From NCBI GenBank assembly GCA_034178965.1, contig JAXFQM010000152.1, positions 1-41,158 on the forward strand: a stretch of DNA of 41,158 nucleotides. Direction: 5' to 3'. Source of the stretch: Colimorpha sp034178965 (GTDB lineage: Bacteria > Bacteroidota > Bacteroidia > Bacteroidales > P3). The translations under genes and the position numbers were made by a program. The notes below the pieces were generated by a model. It did not search any database. It had not been told where the DNA came from and worked only from the letters and a program-made list of their open reading frames with translations. Below, one piece after another: positions 8,062 to 16,304 of the stretch. Numbering within the stretch: position 1 is the first letter of the stretch; each line of letters begins with the position of its first letter.

Positions 8062-10635
8062 ATGAAGCATCTGATGAAAGGTATTTTTGCCGCCAGCCTG
8101 CTCGCCGCGTTGCTGCTGCCGCTGCTTGCCCCGGCACAGGTGGGCGTGGGCGGCAATTACGATATAGATTATCTTACGCCCAAGAAATACGAGATTGGTG
8201 GCATCGAGTTTGAGAACGCCGAGAATTTCGACACCCGCATGATACTGTTAGTGGCAGGATTACAGGTGGGCGACAACATCAGCGTGCCTGGCGACCGCAT
8301 CTCCACGGCAGTGGACAACTTGTGGAAACAAGGCATGTTTGAGGACGTGAAAATCACCGTCACCCGCATACAAGGCAGTCTCATTTTCTTGAAAATAATC
8401 TTGACGGAACGCCCCAAAATGAGCAAATTTCGCTTCACAGGAGTAGGCAAAAGCGATTCCGAAAAGTTGCGAAACACCTTGAAAATAAGTGCTGGCGACG
8501 TGGTGACGGAGAACATGCTCCAAACCTCGGTAAACAAGATAAGAAGCCACTACATCGAGAAGGGCTTTTCCAATGTGAAGGTAACTCCGGGCACCGAACC
8601 CGACACGGCCAACGGCAAGGACCGCGTGATTGTGGTGTTTAACGTGGAGCGCGGAAAACGGGTTAAGATAGATTCGCTCATCCTAACGGGCAACGAGAAC
8701 GTTTCAATTAACAAACTGCAACGCAAAAACAAGATAAAGAACACGCACGACATACATTACGGCAAAAAGATGTACGTTTGGACCAAGGGGTTTTGGACAC
8801 GCAGCAAATACCGCGAGGCCGACTTTGAGCAAGACCTCGATGCCATCATAACCTACTACAACGAATTAGGCTACCGCGATGCACGCATATTAAGCGACAC
8901 CGCCTATCTCGTCCCAAACGAAAAGCAGGCCGTCAGCAACAAGAAGAAAGCCCAGCAGGACCGCCTCATCGTCAAGGCTCATATCTTCGAAGGCAAAAAG
9001 TACTATTTCCGCAACATCACCTTCAGCGGCAACACCCTCTACCCCAACGAACTGCTGTCCAAAAACCTACGCATAGAAAAGGGCATGCCCTACAACCGCA
9101 CGCAACTGGAAACCAACCTCAACTACAACCCCAGCGGCACCGACATCACCTCCATGTACATGGACAATGGGTATCTTTTCTTCCGCTGCGACCCCGTGGA
9201 AACGGCCGTCGTGAACGACTCTATCGACATAGAGATACGTATTTCCGAAGGCAAGCAGGCCCGCATCAAGAAAGTGAGCGTAGAAGGTAACACCATCACC
9301 AACGACAAAGCCATCTACCGCGAACTGCGCACCCGACCTGGCAACCTGTTCAGCCGCGAAGATCTGCTGCGAAGCCGCCGCGAACTCATCGCGTTGAGCT
9401 ATTTCAAGGAAGAGACCCTCATGCCCGAACCCAAGCCCAACCAAGCCGACGGAACGGTGGACATTGTGTACAAAGTGGACGAGAAACAAAGCAGCACCAT
9501 GTCTCTTTCAGGAGGTTACGGAGGGAACATGTTCGTAATACAGGCTGGCATACAACTCAACAATTTTTCGGCGCGCAACATTTTCCGCAAGGATGCCTGG
9601 AAGCCATTGCCCGCCGGCGACGGACAAAAGTTGGGCATTAATATATCTACCAACCTCAAATATTTCGGCTCGGTGGGGCTCTCTTTCACCGAGCCTTGGC
9701 TGGGAGGTAAGCGCCCACAGTCGTTCACAATAGCCGTTTACCACAACTTCAATAGCAACGGATATTTCTATCAGCAAAATAATTCAAAATATAGCAGCTT
9801 GCGTCTCACTGGTGCCAGCACGTCGCTCACAAGGCGGCTGAAATGGCCCGATGACTACTTCATCCTCTCCGTGGGAATAGGCTACAAGCACTACAACGTA
9901 CAGGATTCCATGGCCATTATGGGCCTGGCTTTCACCAAAGGCCAAGCCAATGACCTTTCGGCCAACATCACTCTACAACGCAACTCTTACGATTCTCCCA
10001 TCTACACCCGCAGCGGTTCCGAGATCTCGCTCTCGTTGAGCGCCACGCCTCCCTATTCCCTTCTCTCTGGCAAGGACTTTTCTGCGAGCGGCATTACGGA
10101 AAGCGAGCGCTACAAATGGCTGGAATATTTCAACGTGAACCTGCGCGGCTCGTGGATGTACAACTTGGTGGGCGACTTGGTGTTGAACACGAAGTTCCGT
10201 ATGGGCTTCATGGGATACTACAACAAAGACATCGGCCTGTCTCCTTTCGGACGCTACTACCTCGGCGGCAACGGATTGCAAAGTTACACCTACGACGGAC
10301 GCGAAGTGGTGCCCCTGCGCGGCTACGATGAAGTTTCGTTGAACCCGAAAACTGGAGCTTCCATCTTCAACCGGTTTACACTGGAACTGCACCACCCCAT
10401 AGTGGAAAGTGCCGCCTCTACCATTTGGGTGATAGGGTTCTTGGACGGAGGTAACTCTTGGGAACGCATCAAGGACTACCAACCCTTCAACATGTACAAC
10501 TCGGCTGGTTTGGGAGTGCGCCTGGTGCTGCCTGCGATGGGCATGTTCGGCATAGACTGGGGCTACGGCTTCGACAATATGACGGGTAAGGGCGGAAGCC
10601 ACGTACACTTCAGCATCGGCTCCTCAATAGATTGA
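8062..10635 (+). CDS. bamA: BamA, outer-membrane protein assembly factor (Omp85)
   Basis: 857 residues: signal peptide (cleaved near APAQ), five POTRA-type repeats covering roughly 40-480, then a C-terminal 16-strand beta barrel beginning near MSLSGGYGG. The barrel carries the Omp85 L6-type region around VVPLRGYDE and the FTEPWLGGKRP motif typical of BamA. BamA inserts folded barrels into the outer membrane. In Bacteroidota it is followed by skp/OmpH chaperones, as here (35 bp gap). Oddity: the polypeptide ends HFSIGSSID without the terminal aromatic residue that many barrel proteins use as the assembly signal. Confidence 0.97.
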   Translation: MKHLMKGIFAASLLAALLLPLLAPAQVGVGGNYDIDYLTPKKYEIGGIEFENAENFDTRMILLVAGLQVGDNISVPGDRISTAVDNLWKQGMFEDVKITVTRIQGSLIFLKIILTERPKMSKFRFTGVGKSDSEKLRNTLKISAGDVVTENMLQTSVNKIRSHYIEKGFSNVKVTPGTEPDTANGKDRVIVVFNVERGKRVKIDSLILTGNENVSINKLQRKNKIKNTHDIHYGKKMYVWTKGFWTRSKYREADFEQDLDAIITYYNELGYRDARILSDTAYLVPNEKQAVSNKKKAQQDRLIVKAHIFEGKKYYFRNITFSGNTLYPNELLSKNLRIEKGMPYNRTQLETNLNYNPSGTDITSMYMDNGYLFFRCDPVETAVVNDSIDIEIRISEGKQARIKKVSVEGNTITNDKAIYRELRTRPGNLFSREDLLRSRRELIALSYFKEETLMPEPKPNQADGTVDIVYKVDEKQSSTMSLSGGYGGNMFVIQAGIQLNNFSARNIFRKDAWKPLPAGDGQKLGINISTNLKYFGSVGLSFTEPWLGGKRPQSFTIAVYHNFNSNGYFYQQNNSKYSSLRLTGASTSLTRRLKWPDDYFILSVGIGYKHYNVQDSMAIMGLAFTKGQANDLSANITLQRNSYDSPIYTRSGSEISLSLSATPPYSLLSGKDFSASGITESERYKWLEYFNVNLRGSWMYNLVGDLVLNTKFRMGFMGYYNKDIGLSPFGRYYLGGNGLQSYTYDGREVVPLRGYDEVSLNPKTGASIFNRFTLELHHPIVESAASTIWVIGFLDGGNSWERIKDYQPFNMYNSAGLGVRLVLPAMGMFGIDWGYGFDNMTGKGGSHVHFSIGSSID

Positions 10636-10670
10636 TTTTTGGATCCACATAATCATAATACAGTATAGAG

Positions 10671-11282
10671 ATGAAGAAGAAAGCCTTTATTTGCCTGCTC
10701 GCTACATTGGCGCTGGCACTGGGCGCCACGGCACAAAAGTATGCATGCGTGAACACACAATACATCCTCACCAACATGCCCGACTACACCCTAGCACAAC
10801 AGCGACTGGATAAATATGCCGCCGACTGGCAAACCGAGTTGGAAACCAAGTTCCAGGAAATAGACCGGATGTACAAGACCTACCAACAGGAAGCCTACCT
10901 GCTACCCGACAACCTGAAACGCAAACGCGAAGACGAAATCATCGCCAAGGAAAAGGAAGCCAAAGACCTACAAAAGAAACGCTTCGGCAGCGGCGGCGAC
11001 CTGGACAAGAAACGCGAAGAATTGGTGAAACCCATCCAAGACAAGGTCTACAACGCCATTGAACGCATAGCGCGCGAAAAGAACTATGCCTTCATCCTCG
11101 ACAAAGCCGGCAGCGCCACCCTTCTTTTCGTGAACGCAAAATACGACATCAGCGACGAGATATTGGAACAACTGGGCTACACACCAAACGCCACCACGCA
11201 GGACAATGCGGCAGCAAACGCCGGAAGCGACAAACCGACGGAGCGAAAGGGCAACCCCGAAATGAAACGTGACAAGAAATAA
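10671..11282 (+). CDS. Skp/OmpH family periplasmic chaperone, copy 1
   Basis: 203 residues with a signal peptide (ALGATAQ). The mature protein starts KYACVNTQYILTNMPDY, the typical OmpH beginning, followed by a long charged coiled-coil tentacle segment (about 45-125) and the C-terminal KNYAFILDKAGSATLLF core. A Lys/Asn/Ala-rich tail of about 35 residues follows the core and is not found in E. coli Skp. Skp trimers hold unfolded outer-membrane proteins for BamA, which is encoded directly upstream. The second copy follows after 17 bp. Confidence 0.93.
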   Translation: MKKKAFICLLATLALALGATAQKYACVNTQYILTNMPDYTLAQQRLDKYAADWQTELETKFQEIDRMYKTYQQEAYLLPDNLKRKREDEIIAKEKEAKDLQKKRFGSGGDLDKKREELVKPIQDKVYNAIERIAREKNYAFILDKAGSATLLFVNAKYDISDEILEQLGYTPNATTQDNAAANAGSDKPTERKGNPEMKRDKK

Positions 11283-11299
11283 TATACAAATAGTTAAAT

Positions 11300-11821
11300 A
11301 TGAATAAAATGAAGAAAGCACTTATCGTACTTTTTGTGGCTCTGACGGCCATGGCTGGAACATCCTACGCCCAGAAAAACAGCGTAAAGTTGGGGCACAT
11401 AAGCAGTTCCGCGCTGATGGAAATAATGCCGGGACGGGATTCGGCAGTGGCGACGCTACAGGCAGAACTGCAAAACGCCGAGAATCAACTCAAATCCATG
11501 CAGGAAGAACTGGAAAAGAAGTACAACGAGTATCAAGAAAAGCAAGCGCAATACAGCGACCTCATCAAGCAAACCAAACAGAAAGAACTTCAAGACATGG
11601 GCGCGCGCATACAGCAATTCCAATCCGACGCGCAGACTAACCTGCAAACCCGCGAACAGCAAGTGATGCAACCCCTCATTGACCGCGCCAAAAAGGCTAT
11701 TGAGGAGGTGGCCAAAGAAAACGGATACACATATATTTTCGACAGCGGCGTTGGCGCGCTCCTCTATCAACAGGACAGCGACGACATCATGCCTCTCGTG
11801 AAGAAAAAATTGGGCATCTGA
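11300..11821 (+). CDS. Skp/OmpH family periplasmic chaperone, copy 2
   Basis: 173 residues, classic Skp size. Signal peptide to about SYAQ, mature start KNSVKLGHISSSALMEIMPG, Gln/Glu/Lys-rich coiled coil around 55-125 and C-terminal GYTYIFDSGVGALLY core. Two start codons nine nucleotides apart are possible (11300 or 11309). Tandem copies of this gene after bamA are usual in Bacteroidales and match the ompH pair I recall from P. gingivalis. Likely partner of BamA; differences in tail length between the two copies suggest mixed or specialised trimers, which is inference. Confidence 0.93.
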   Translation: MNKMKKALIVLFVALTAMAGTSYAQKNSVKLGHISSSALMEIMPGRDSAVATLQAELQNAENQLKSMQEELEKKYNEYQEKQAQYSDLIKQTKQKELQDMGARIQQFQSDAQTNLQTREQQVMQPLIDRAKKAIEEVAKENGYTYIFDSGVGALLYQQDSDDIMPLVKKKLGI

Positions 11822-11844
11822 CACCACAGAGAAGTCAATCACTG

Positions 11845-11887
11845 TAAAGTTCACGAAGTTGGGTAGCGCTCGGCTTTGTGAACTTTA
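11845..11887. terminator. Terminator-like hairpin between skp2 and recR
   Basis: TAAAGTTCAC (11845-11854) pairs perfectly with GTGAACTTTA (11878-11887), and the next four bases extend the stem with one G-T pair. Only a short T-rich stretch follows, so termination may be partial and recR may be read through from the bamA unit. Confidence 0.5.
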
Positions 11888-11905
11888 TTCTTGGTATAGA
11901 CCACA

Positions 11906-12520
11906 ATGGAATTATCGTCAAAAATATTAGAAAACGCGGTATCCGAACTCTCCACGCTTCCTGGTGTGGGGAAACGCTCAGCTCTGCGTTTCGCACTGCA
12001 TCTCTTGCACGAAACGGATAGTAACTTTGCTTCCTTCATCGGTGCCATCAGCCTGCTGAAGAAAGAAATACATTTCTGCAAAGAATGCCACAATATCAGC
12101 GACACCCCCCTCTGTCCCATATGCAGCAATCCCCGACGGGACAACACCATTCTTTGCGTGGTGGAGAACATCCAGGAGGTGATGGCGATAGAAAACACCC
12201 AACAATACCATGGTCTATACCACGTATTGGGAGGCGTCATTTCGCCCATAGATGGCATTGGTATCAACGACTTGAACATTGCGTCACTCATCACGCGCGT
12301 GCAAGAACGACAGCCCAAGGAAGTCATTTTGGCGCTGCCCACCACCATGGAGGGCGACACCACCAATTTCTACATTAACCGACAACTAAAACAATTCCCA
12401 AACTTACTGGTGTCAACTTTGGCACGTGGCGTGGCAATTGGCGACAACTTGGAATATGCCGACGAGATAACATTAGGACGCAGCCTGTTAAACAGAATCC
12501 CTTATGACACGGTTAAATAA
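11906..12520 (+). CDS. recR: Recombination mediator RecR
   Basis: 204 residues, normal size. N-terminal helix-hairpin-helix (TLPGVGKRSALRFALHLL), zinc finger with Cys58, Cys61, Cys70 and Cys73 (CKECHNISDTPLCPIC), then a Toprim domain beginning LCVVENIQEVMAIE with the DxD-like ALPTTMEGDTT segment, and the C-terminal LARGVAIGDNLEYADEITL Walker-like block. RecR works with RecO (and RecF) to load RecA on gapped DNA. The following glycosidase gene begins 17 nt inside recR. Confidence 0.97.
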   Translation: MELSSKILENAVSELSTLPGVGKRSALRFALHLLHETDSNFASFIGAISLLKKEIHFCKECHNISDTPLCPICSNPRRDNTILCVVENIQEVMAIENTQQYHGLYHVLGGVISPIDGIGINDLNIASLITRVQERQPKEVILALPTTMEGDTTNFYINRQLKQFPNLLVSTLARGVAIGDNLEYADEITLGRSLLNRIPYDTVK

Positions 12521-13658
12521 ACAACAACGTTTGTTTTCTGCCTATGCAAAATTTTTTGCCGTGTGCCTGCTGCTTCTCCTCGCATCATGCAGCAACGCAC
12601 AAAAACAACAACGCTACACGCCACAGGAAATAACTTTGAGACACGATATAGGCGAAATGCTGCTCGTGGGTTTTCGCGGCACGGATTTGGATAGCAACAA
12701 CCATATAGTAAGAGATATTCAAGAATACCACATCGGCGGAGTGATTTTGTTTGAATATGACGCTCCCTCGCGCAGTCGTCCCCGAAACATCGTCTCACCT
12801 GCACAACTGAAACGCCTGTGCACACAACTGCAAGGCCTGTCCGAAGAACCGCTTTTCATCTCCATTGACCAAGAAGGAGGTAAAGTGAACCGCTTACCAC
12901 AACAGTATGGTTTCCCGTATTTCGCCAGTGCGGAAAGCATGAGCAAAAAGGGCAAAGACAGCGTTCGCCATTACGCCGAAATAACGGGACAAACGCTTGG
13001 CTACATGGGTATTAATTTAAACTTTGCACCTTGCGTAGATGTGAACGTCAACCCTAATTGCCCCGTGATAGGAAAAGTGGAACGCAGTTTCTCCAGCAAT
13101 CCTAACAAGGTGGCGACATGCGCCGCCATTTGGATAGGAGAGCAACGCAACGAACACGTAATAAGTTGTGTGAAGCATTTTCCAGGACATGGCAGTTCGG
13201 ACAAAGACTCGCATGCTGGATTGGTGGACGTGACAAACAGCTGGAAACGTAACGAACTAATACCCTACAAGAAACTGATTGGCACAGGACAAGTGGACAT
13301 GATCATGACCACGCACGTATTCAACGCGCAAATAGACAGCGTTTGGCCCGCCACCCTCTCTAAAAAGACCTTGACGAACTTGCTGCGCGACAGTTTGGGC
13401 TTTAAAGGGATTATCATCACGGACGACCTTGCCATGGGAGCTATGACTAAACAATATGAGTACAATGAGATCCTGCAAAATGCCATTCTTGCCGGAGCCG
13501 ACATACTTTGCCTGTCCAACAATGGAAAGGAGTATGAGCCAAACTTGGTTCCAAAAACAGTGGACTTGATATTCAACATGGTGAAAGAAGGTAAAATACC
13601 CGAGGAACGTATCCATCAATCTGCTTTTAGGATTAGACAACTGAAAAAAAGAATATGA
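12504..13658 (+). CDS. Glycoside hydrolase family 3 lipoprotein (NagZ-like beta-N-acetylglucosaminidase)
   Basis: 384 residues. Signal peptide with lipobox LLASC (Cys29), so the enzyme is predicted to be membrane-anchored and outside the cytoplasm. The GH3 NagZ signature KHFPGHGSSDKDSH (224-237) contains the Asp/His acid-base pair, the nucleophile Asp lies in IIITDDLAMGA (about 307), and FISIDQEGGKVNRL binds sugar. NagZ enzymes remove GlcNAc from cell-wall muropeptides. Only the TIM-barrel domain is present; there is no C-terminal GH3 domain or fused beta-lactamase domain. The gene overlaps recR by 17 nt and its stop overlaps the start of the next gene (ATGA), so the three are likely translationally coupled. 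Confidence 0.92.
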   Translation: MTRLNKQQRLFSAYAKFFAVCLLLLLASCSNAQKQQRYTPQEITLRHDIGEMLLVGFRGTDLDSNNHIVRDIQEYHIGGVILFEYDAPSRSRPRNIVSPAQLKRLCTQLQGLSEEPLFISIDQEGGKVNRLPQQYGFPYFASAESMSKKGKDSVRHYAEITGQTLGYMGINLNFAPCVDVNVNPNCPVIGKVERSFSSNPNKVATCAAIWIGEQRNEHVISCVKHFPGHGSSDKDSHAGLVDVTNSWKRNELIPYKKLIGTGQVDMIMTTHVFNAQIDSVWPATLSKKTLTNLLRDSLGFKGIIITDDLAMGAMTKQYEYNEILQNAILAGADILCLSNNGKEYEPNLVPKTVDLIFNMVKEGKIPEERIHQSAFRIRQLKKRI

Positions 13659-14629
13659 CCGACATCTTCAAGATAGCTTCCTCTTCGGATTTTGACACGG
13701 CCGCACTGGAAATATTTTGTTATCAGTATATCCACTGCGACGTATACCGACAATGGGTGGACTTGCTGGGTGTGAACCCCAAAAAGGTGAGCAGAGCGTC
13801 GGAAATACCAGCAATACCCATAGAACTTTTTAAGAATAAGACAATTACATCATTCCGAGAGAAACCTACAGGATATTTCCAAAGCAGCGGCACCTCGGGC
13901 ATGGCGAACAGCCACCATTACTACCGGACATTGGAACTTTACGACCGCAGCGCAGAAGAAGGCTTTACCCGATTTTGGGGTTCCCCAAAGGATTATTGCA
14001 TAGTGGCTTTGCTTCCCAACTACCTAAAACAAGGGCATAGTTCGCTCATCCACATGATGCAACTGTTAATCAATCGGTCGCAATGTCCGGAAGGAGGATT
14101 TTTTTCCGAGGTTTCGCCCGCCTTGATAGAGTTGCTTCACAACCACCAGTCGCTGGGTAGAAAATTGCTACTATTCGGGGTGACCTATGCTCTTCTTGAC
14201 ATCATAGAACAAGGAAGTTACAATCTTGAAGACGCCGTGGTGTTCGAGACAGGCGGTATGAAGGGCCAGCGAGAGGAAATGGTGAAGGAAGAATTGCACA
14301 AAACGCTTTGCAAGGGGTTCCATGTAGACGTAATCGCTTCGGAATATGGTATGTGCGAACTTTTTTCCCAGGCCTACTCCCGTGGGAAGGGCATTTTTCA
14401 GACGCCACCCTGGATGCAAATAAGGATTAGGGACATTCATGCACCAAACAGACTCCTGCCTGATGGGAGAAGTGGCGGTATCGACGTGATAGACCTTGCA
14501 AACGTGGACAGTTGTTCTTTCATCGCCACGCAAGACCTTGGGAAACTACATTCCGACGGATCATTTGAAATTCTCGGACGATTTGACCACAGCGATATGC
14601 GCGGCTGCAACTTGATGACAGAGATGTAA
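13655..14629 (+). CDS. LuxE-like acyl-protein synthetase / acyltransferase
   Basis: 324 residues, similar to LuxE-type acyl-protein synthetases, which activate a fatty acid with ATP and carry it on a cysteine near the C-terminus. Seen: an adenylate-forming type loop YFQSSGTSGMAN (about 74-85), the VFETGGMKGQREEM motif, SEYGMCELFSQAYS, and a C-terminal GRFDHSDMRGCNLM block in which Cys318 sits six residues from the end, the position expected for the acyl-carrying cysteine. No luciferase or LuxC/LuxD genes are nearby. Start overlaps the GH3 lipoprotein stop. Substrate unknown. Confidence 0.8.
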   Translation: MTDIFKIASSSDFDTAALEIFCYQYIHCDVYRQWVDLLGVNPKKVSRASEIPAIPIELFKNKTITSFREKPTGYFQSSGTSGMANSHHYYRTLELYDRSAEEGFTRFWGSPKDYCIVALLPNYLKQGHSSLIHMMQLLINRSQCPEGGFFSEVSPALIELLHNHQSLGRKLLLFGVTYALLDIIEQGSYNLEDAVVFETGGMKGQREEMVKEELHKTLCKGFHVDVIASEYGMCELFSQAYSRGKGIFQTPPWMQIRIRDIHAPNRLLPDGRSGGIDVIDLANVDSCSFIATQDLGKLHSDGSFEILGRFDHSDMRGCNLMTEM

Positions 14630-14748
14630 CCATCACCGCATGTGATAAGGCCGTTTGCGGAGACACGGCGCAGAGAGCAACGGGCGACACGCTTTGACAA
14701 AAAGATTGGCATGACGCAAAAAAATACCACCGTCACGTTTTTTTTTCG

Positions 14749-14756
14749 TATATTTG
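14749..14756 (+). promoter_or_regulatory. Bacteroidota-type -7 box (TATATTTG)
   Basis: Matches TAnnTTTG and lies after a T-run, about 200 nt before the start at 14955. No TTG at the expected -33 distance. It would give an unusually long 5' leader containing the repeat cluster at 14892-14945. Confidence 0.5.
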
Positions 14757-14891
14757 CACTTTGTAAGCGGCTCCGATTTATGCCGCCAAAAATGGTTTAG
14801 TGCTATGTCCTATAAAGTCTTAACAAAAGAGGACACGACAGAAATGGGTGAAAAACATCGCTTTTTACCTTTGTCGGCAATAATAAAGTGC

Positions 14892-14945
14892 CTTACGCGT
14901 TACATATAAATATCGCGTAAGACGCGTAATATAACGCGTAATATA
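14892..14945. repeat. CGCGTAA repeat cluster in leader
   Basis: CTTACGCG (14892-14899) pairs perfectly with CGCGTAAG (14914-14921) across a 14-nt loop, and is followed by two exact tandem copies of ACGCGTAATATA (14922-14933 and 14934-14945). The cluster ends 9 nt before the start codon at 14955, so it could be an operator or a structure covering the ribosome binding region. Confidence 0.75.
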
Positions 14946-14954
14946 AATATTATC

Positions 14955-15590
14955 ATGTTAAGGATAAAACATTGTAAAGTGTGGGGGTTCTTATTGCTGA
15001 TATTTTCAGCGTTGCCGTGGGCTTCGGCGCAGCGTATTGCCCCCACTCTCGACACGGCGCAGCGCCTGCATTGCAACGTGACGCTTTCAACAGGCGTCTA
15101 CTCCGCCTGGGGCGAAACCCACGCCTACACCCTAACGGCACCCTCCTTCACTTACCGCGCCAACGAAAAACTGACGCTAAAGGCGGGCTTTGCCGTTTCC
15201 ACCGACCTCAACGCCAACGGATACCAGCTGCGAGGCCAACGGTCGCGCAGTTACGTGCCTTACCGTACCACGACAGGGGCCACGGGGTTGAACATGGGAG
15301 CAGAATACCAGGTGAACGACAATCTTTGGATAGCCGCGCACGCTTTCTATTTGGGCGGCAGCTACGACCCAATCTGGGAATTCGGTTATGGACAAGGGCC
15401 ACAAGAATTGAGCGTGTTCGGCGCTAGCGTGGCCATGCACTACCGTACCAAGAACGATAGCGGCTTTAGCCTATATTTCAACTATGTGAACGACAAGACA
15501 GGCGCATTGCTACCTTCCCTGTTCTACCAGCCAACCAGCATGGGCATGCTTGGCAACCCATTCTTGGGCTACGATGCCTTCGGGTTCTGA
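14955..15590 (+). CDS. Exported protein, probable small outer-membrane beta-barrel, function unknown
   Basis: 211 residues with a clear signal peptide (cleavage near ASAQ). The mature part alternates hydrophobic and polar residues with many aromatic residues (SFTYRANEKLTLKAGF, LWIAAHAFYLGG, FSLYFNYVND), the pattern of a small beta barrel. I do not recognise the family. It precedes DUF4290 and murA by 54 bp and may be cotranscribed. It has its own promoter box about 200 nt upstream and a repeat cluster in the leader. The C-terminus (LGYDAFGF) ends in Phe, consistent with a barrel assembly signal. Confidence 0.65.
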   Translation: MLRIKHCKVWGFLLLIFSALPWASAQRIAPTLDTAQRLHCNVTLSTGVYSAWGETHAYTLTAPSFTYRANEKLTLKAGFAVSTDLNANGYQLRGQRSRSYVPYRTTTGATGLNMGAEYQVNDNLWIAAHAFYLGGSYDPIWEFGYGQGPQELSVFGASVAMHYRTKNDSGFSLYFNYVNDKTGALLPSLFYQPTSMGMLGNPFLGYDAFGF

Positions 15591-15644
15591 ACTTAACCAA
15601 AGAACGACCTTTTTGTCCCTTTATAGGACTTTGAATACATCGCA

Positions 15645-16271
15645 ATGGAATATAACACAAAACGAGAGAGACTGACATTCTACGACTACGGCCGCAGCGT
15701 GTACAAGATGATACAATACGCCAAGTCCATAAGCAACCGCGAGGAGCGTAACGCTGCCGCAAGAAACATCATCGCCACTATGGCCATCGTTAATCCCTCG
15801 GTGAAGAACGACGCCGAATACGAGCACAAACTTTGGGATCACTTGATGATATGGTCCAACTACGAACTGGACGTTGACTGCCCTTATCCCATGGAACGCT
15901 CAAACGTAAACATGAGATTTGAGCCCAACAAATTGCAACACAAAGACAACCACATACGCTTCCGCCATTATGGAAAACTGATGGAATCTTTGGTGAAAAA
16001 AGCAGGGGACATGCTAGAGGGCGACGAACGTAACTACATGATCAAACTCATCGCCAACCTGATGATGAAAGACTACCACGAGTGGAACCACGATTCAGTG
16101 CCTTTGGACATCCTATCCAAACAATTATGCGACATGTCGGATGGCAAGCTCTCTCTACCGCCCGACATGGAGTTTGCTACGCTAAAGATGGACCAACCCA
16201 TGCCCCACCTACAGAAAAAGAAAGACAAAAAAAAGAAAAAGTTCACCAACAAGAAAAAGGGGAAGCAATGA
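15645..16271 (+). CDS. DUF4290 family protein
   Basis: 208 residues, cytoplasmic (no signal peptide). The N-terminus MEYNTKRERLTFYDYGRSVYKMI, the PYPMERSN segment and the YGKLMESLVKKA region agree with DUF4290, a Bacteroidota-specific family that in my recollection almost always stands directly before murA, as here (33 bp). The last 20 residues are nearly all Lys with a few polar residues, suggesting nucleic-acid or membrane-surface contact. No function is established that I know of; genomic linkage suggests a link to envelope synthesis. Confidence 0.85.
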   Translation: MEYNTKRERLTFYDYGRSVYKMIQYAKSISNREERNAAARNIIATMAIVNPSVKNDAEYEHKLWDHLMIWSNYELDVDCPYPMERSNVNMRFEPNKLQHKDNHIRFRHYGKLMESLVKKAGDMLEGDERNYMIKLIANLMMKDYHEWNHDSVPLDILSKQLCDMSDGKLSLPPDMEFATLKMDQPMPHLQKKKDKKKKKFTNKKKGKQ

Positions 16272-16304
16272 ACCTCGCCAACAACCCATAAATATCTCCT
16301 AAGC

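Larger units (their letters stand above)
14630..14954. other. 325-bp intergenic region with promoter box and CGCGTAA repeats
   Basis: No coding region. Holds a -7 box at 14749-14756 and a cluster of CGCGTAA-type repeats at 14892-14945 directly in front of the next gene; the leader between them is about 190 nt and is otherwise unassigned. Confidence 0.6.

Noticed and set aside
13655..14629. LuxE-like gene as part of a bioluminescence operon
   Set aside because: No luxA, luxB, luxC or luxD homologues are in the window.
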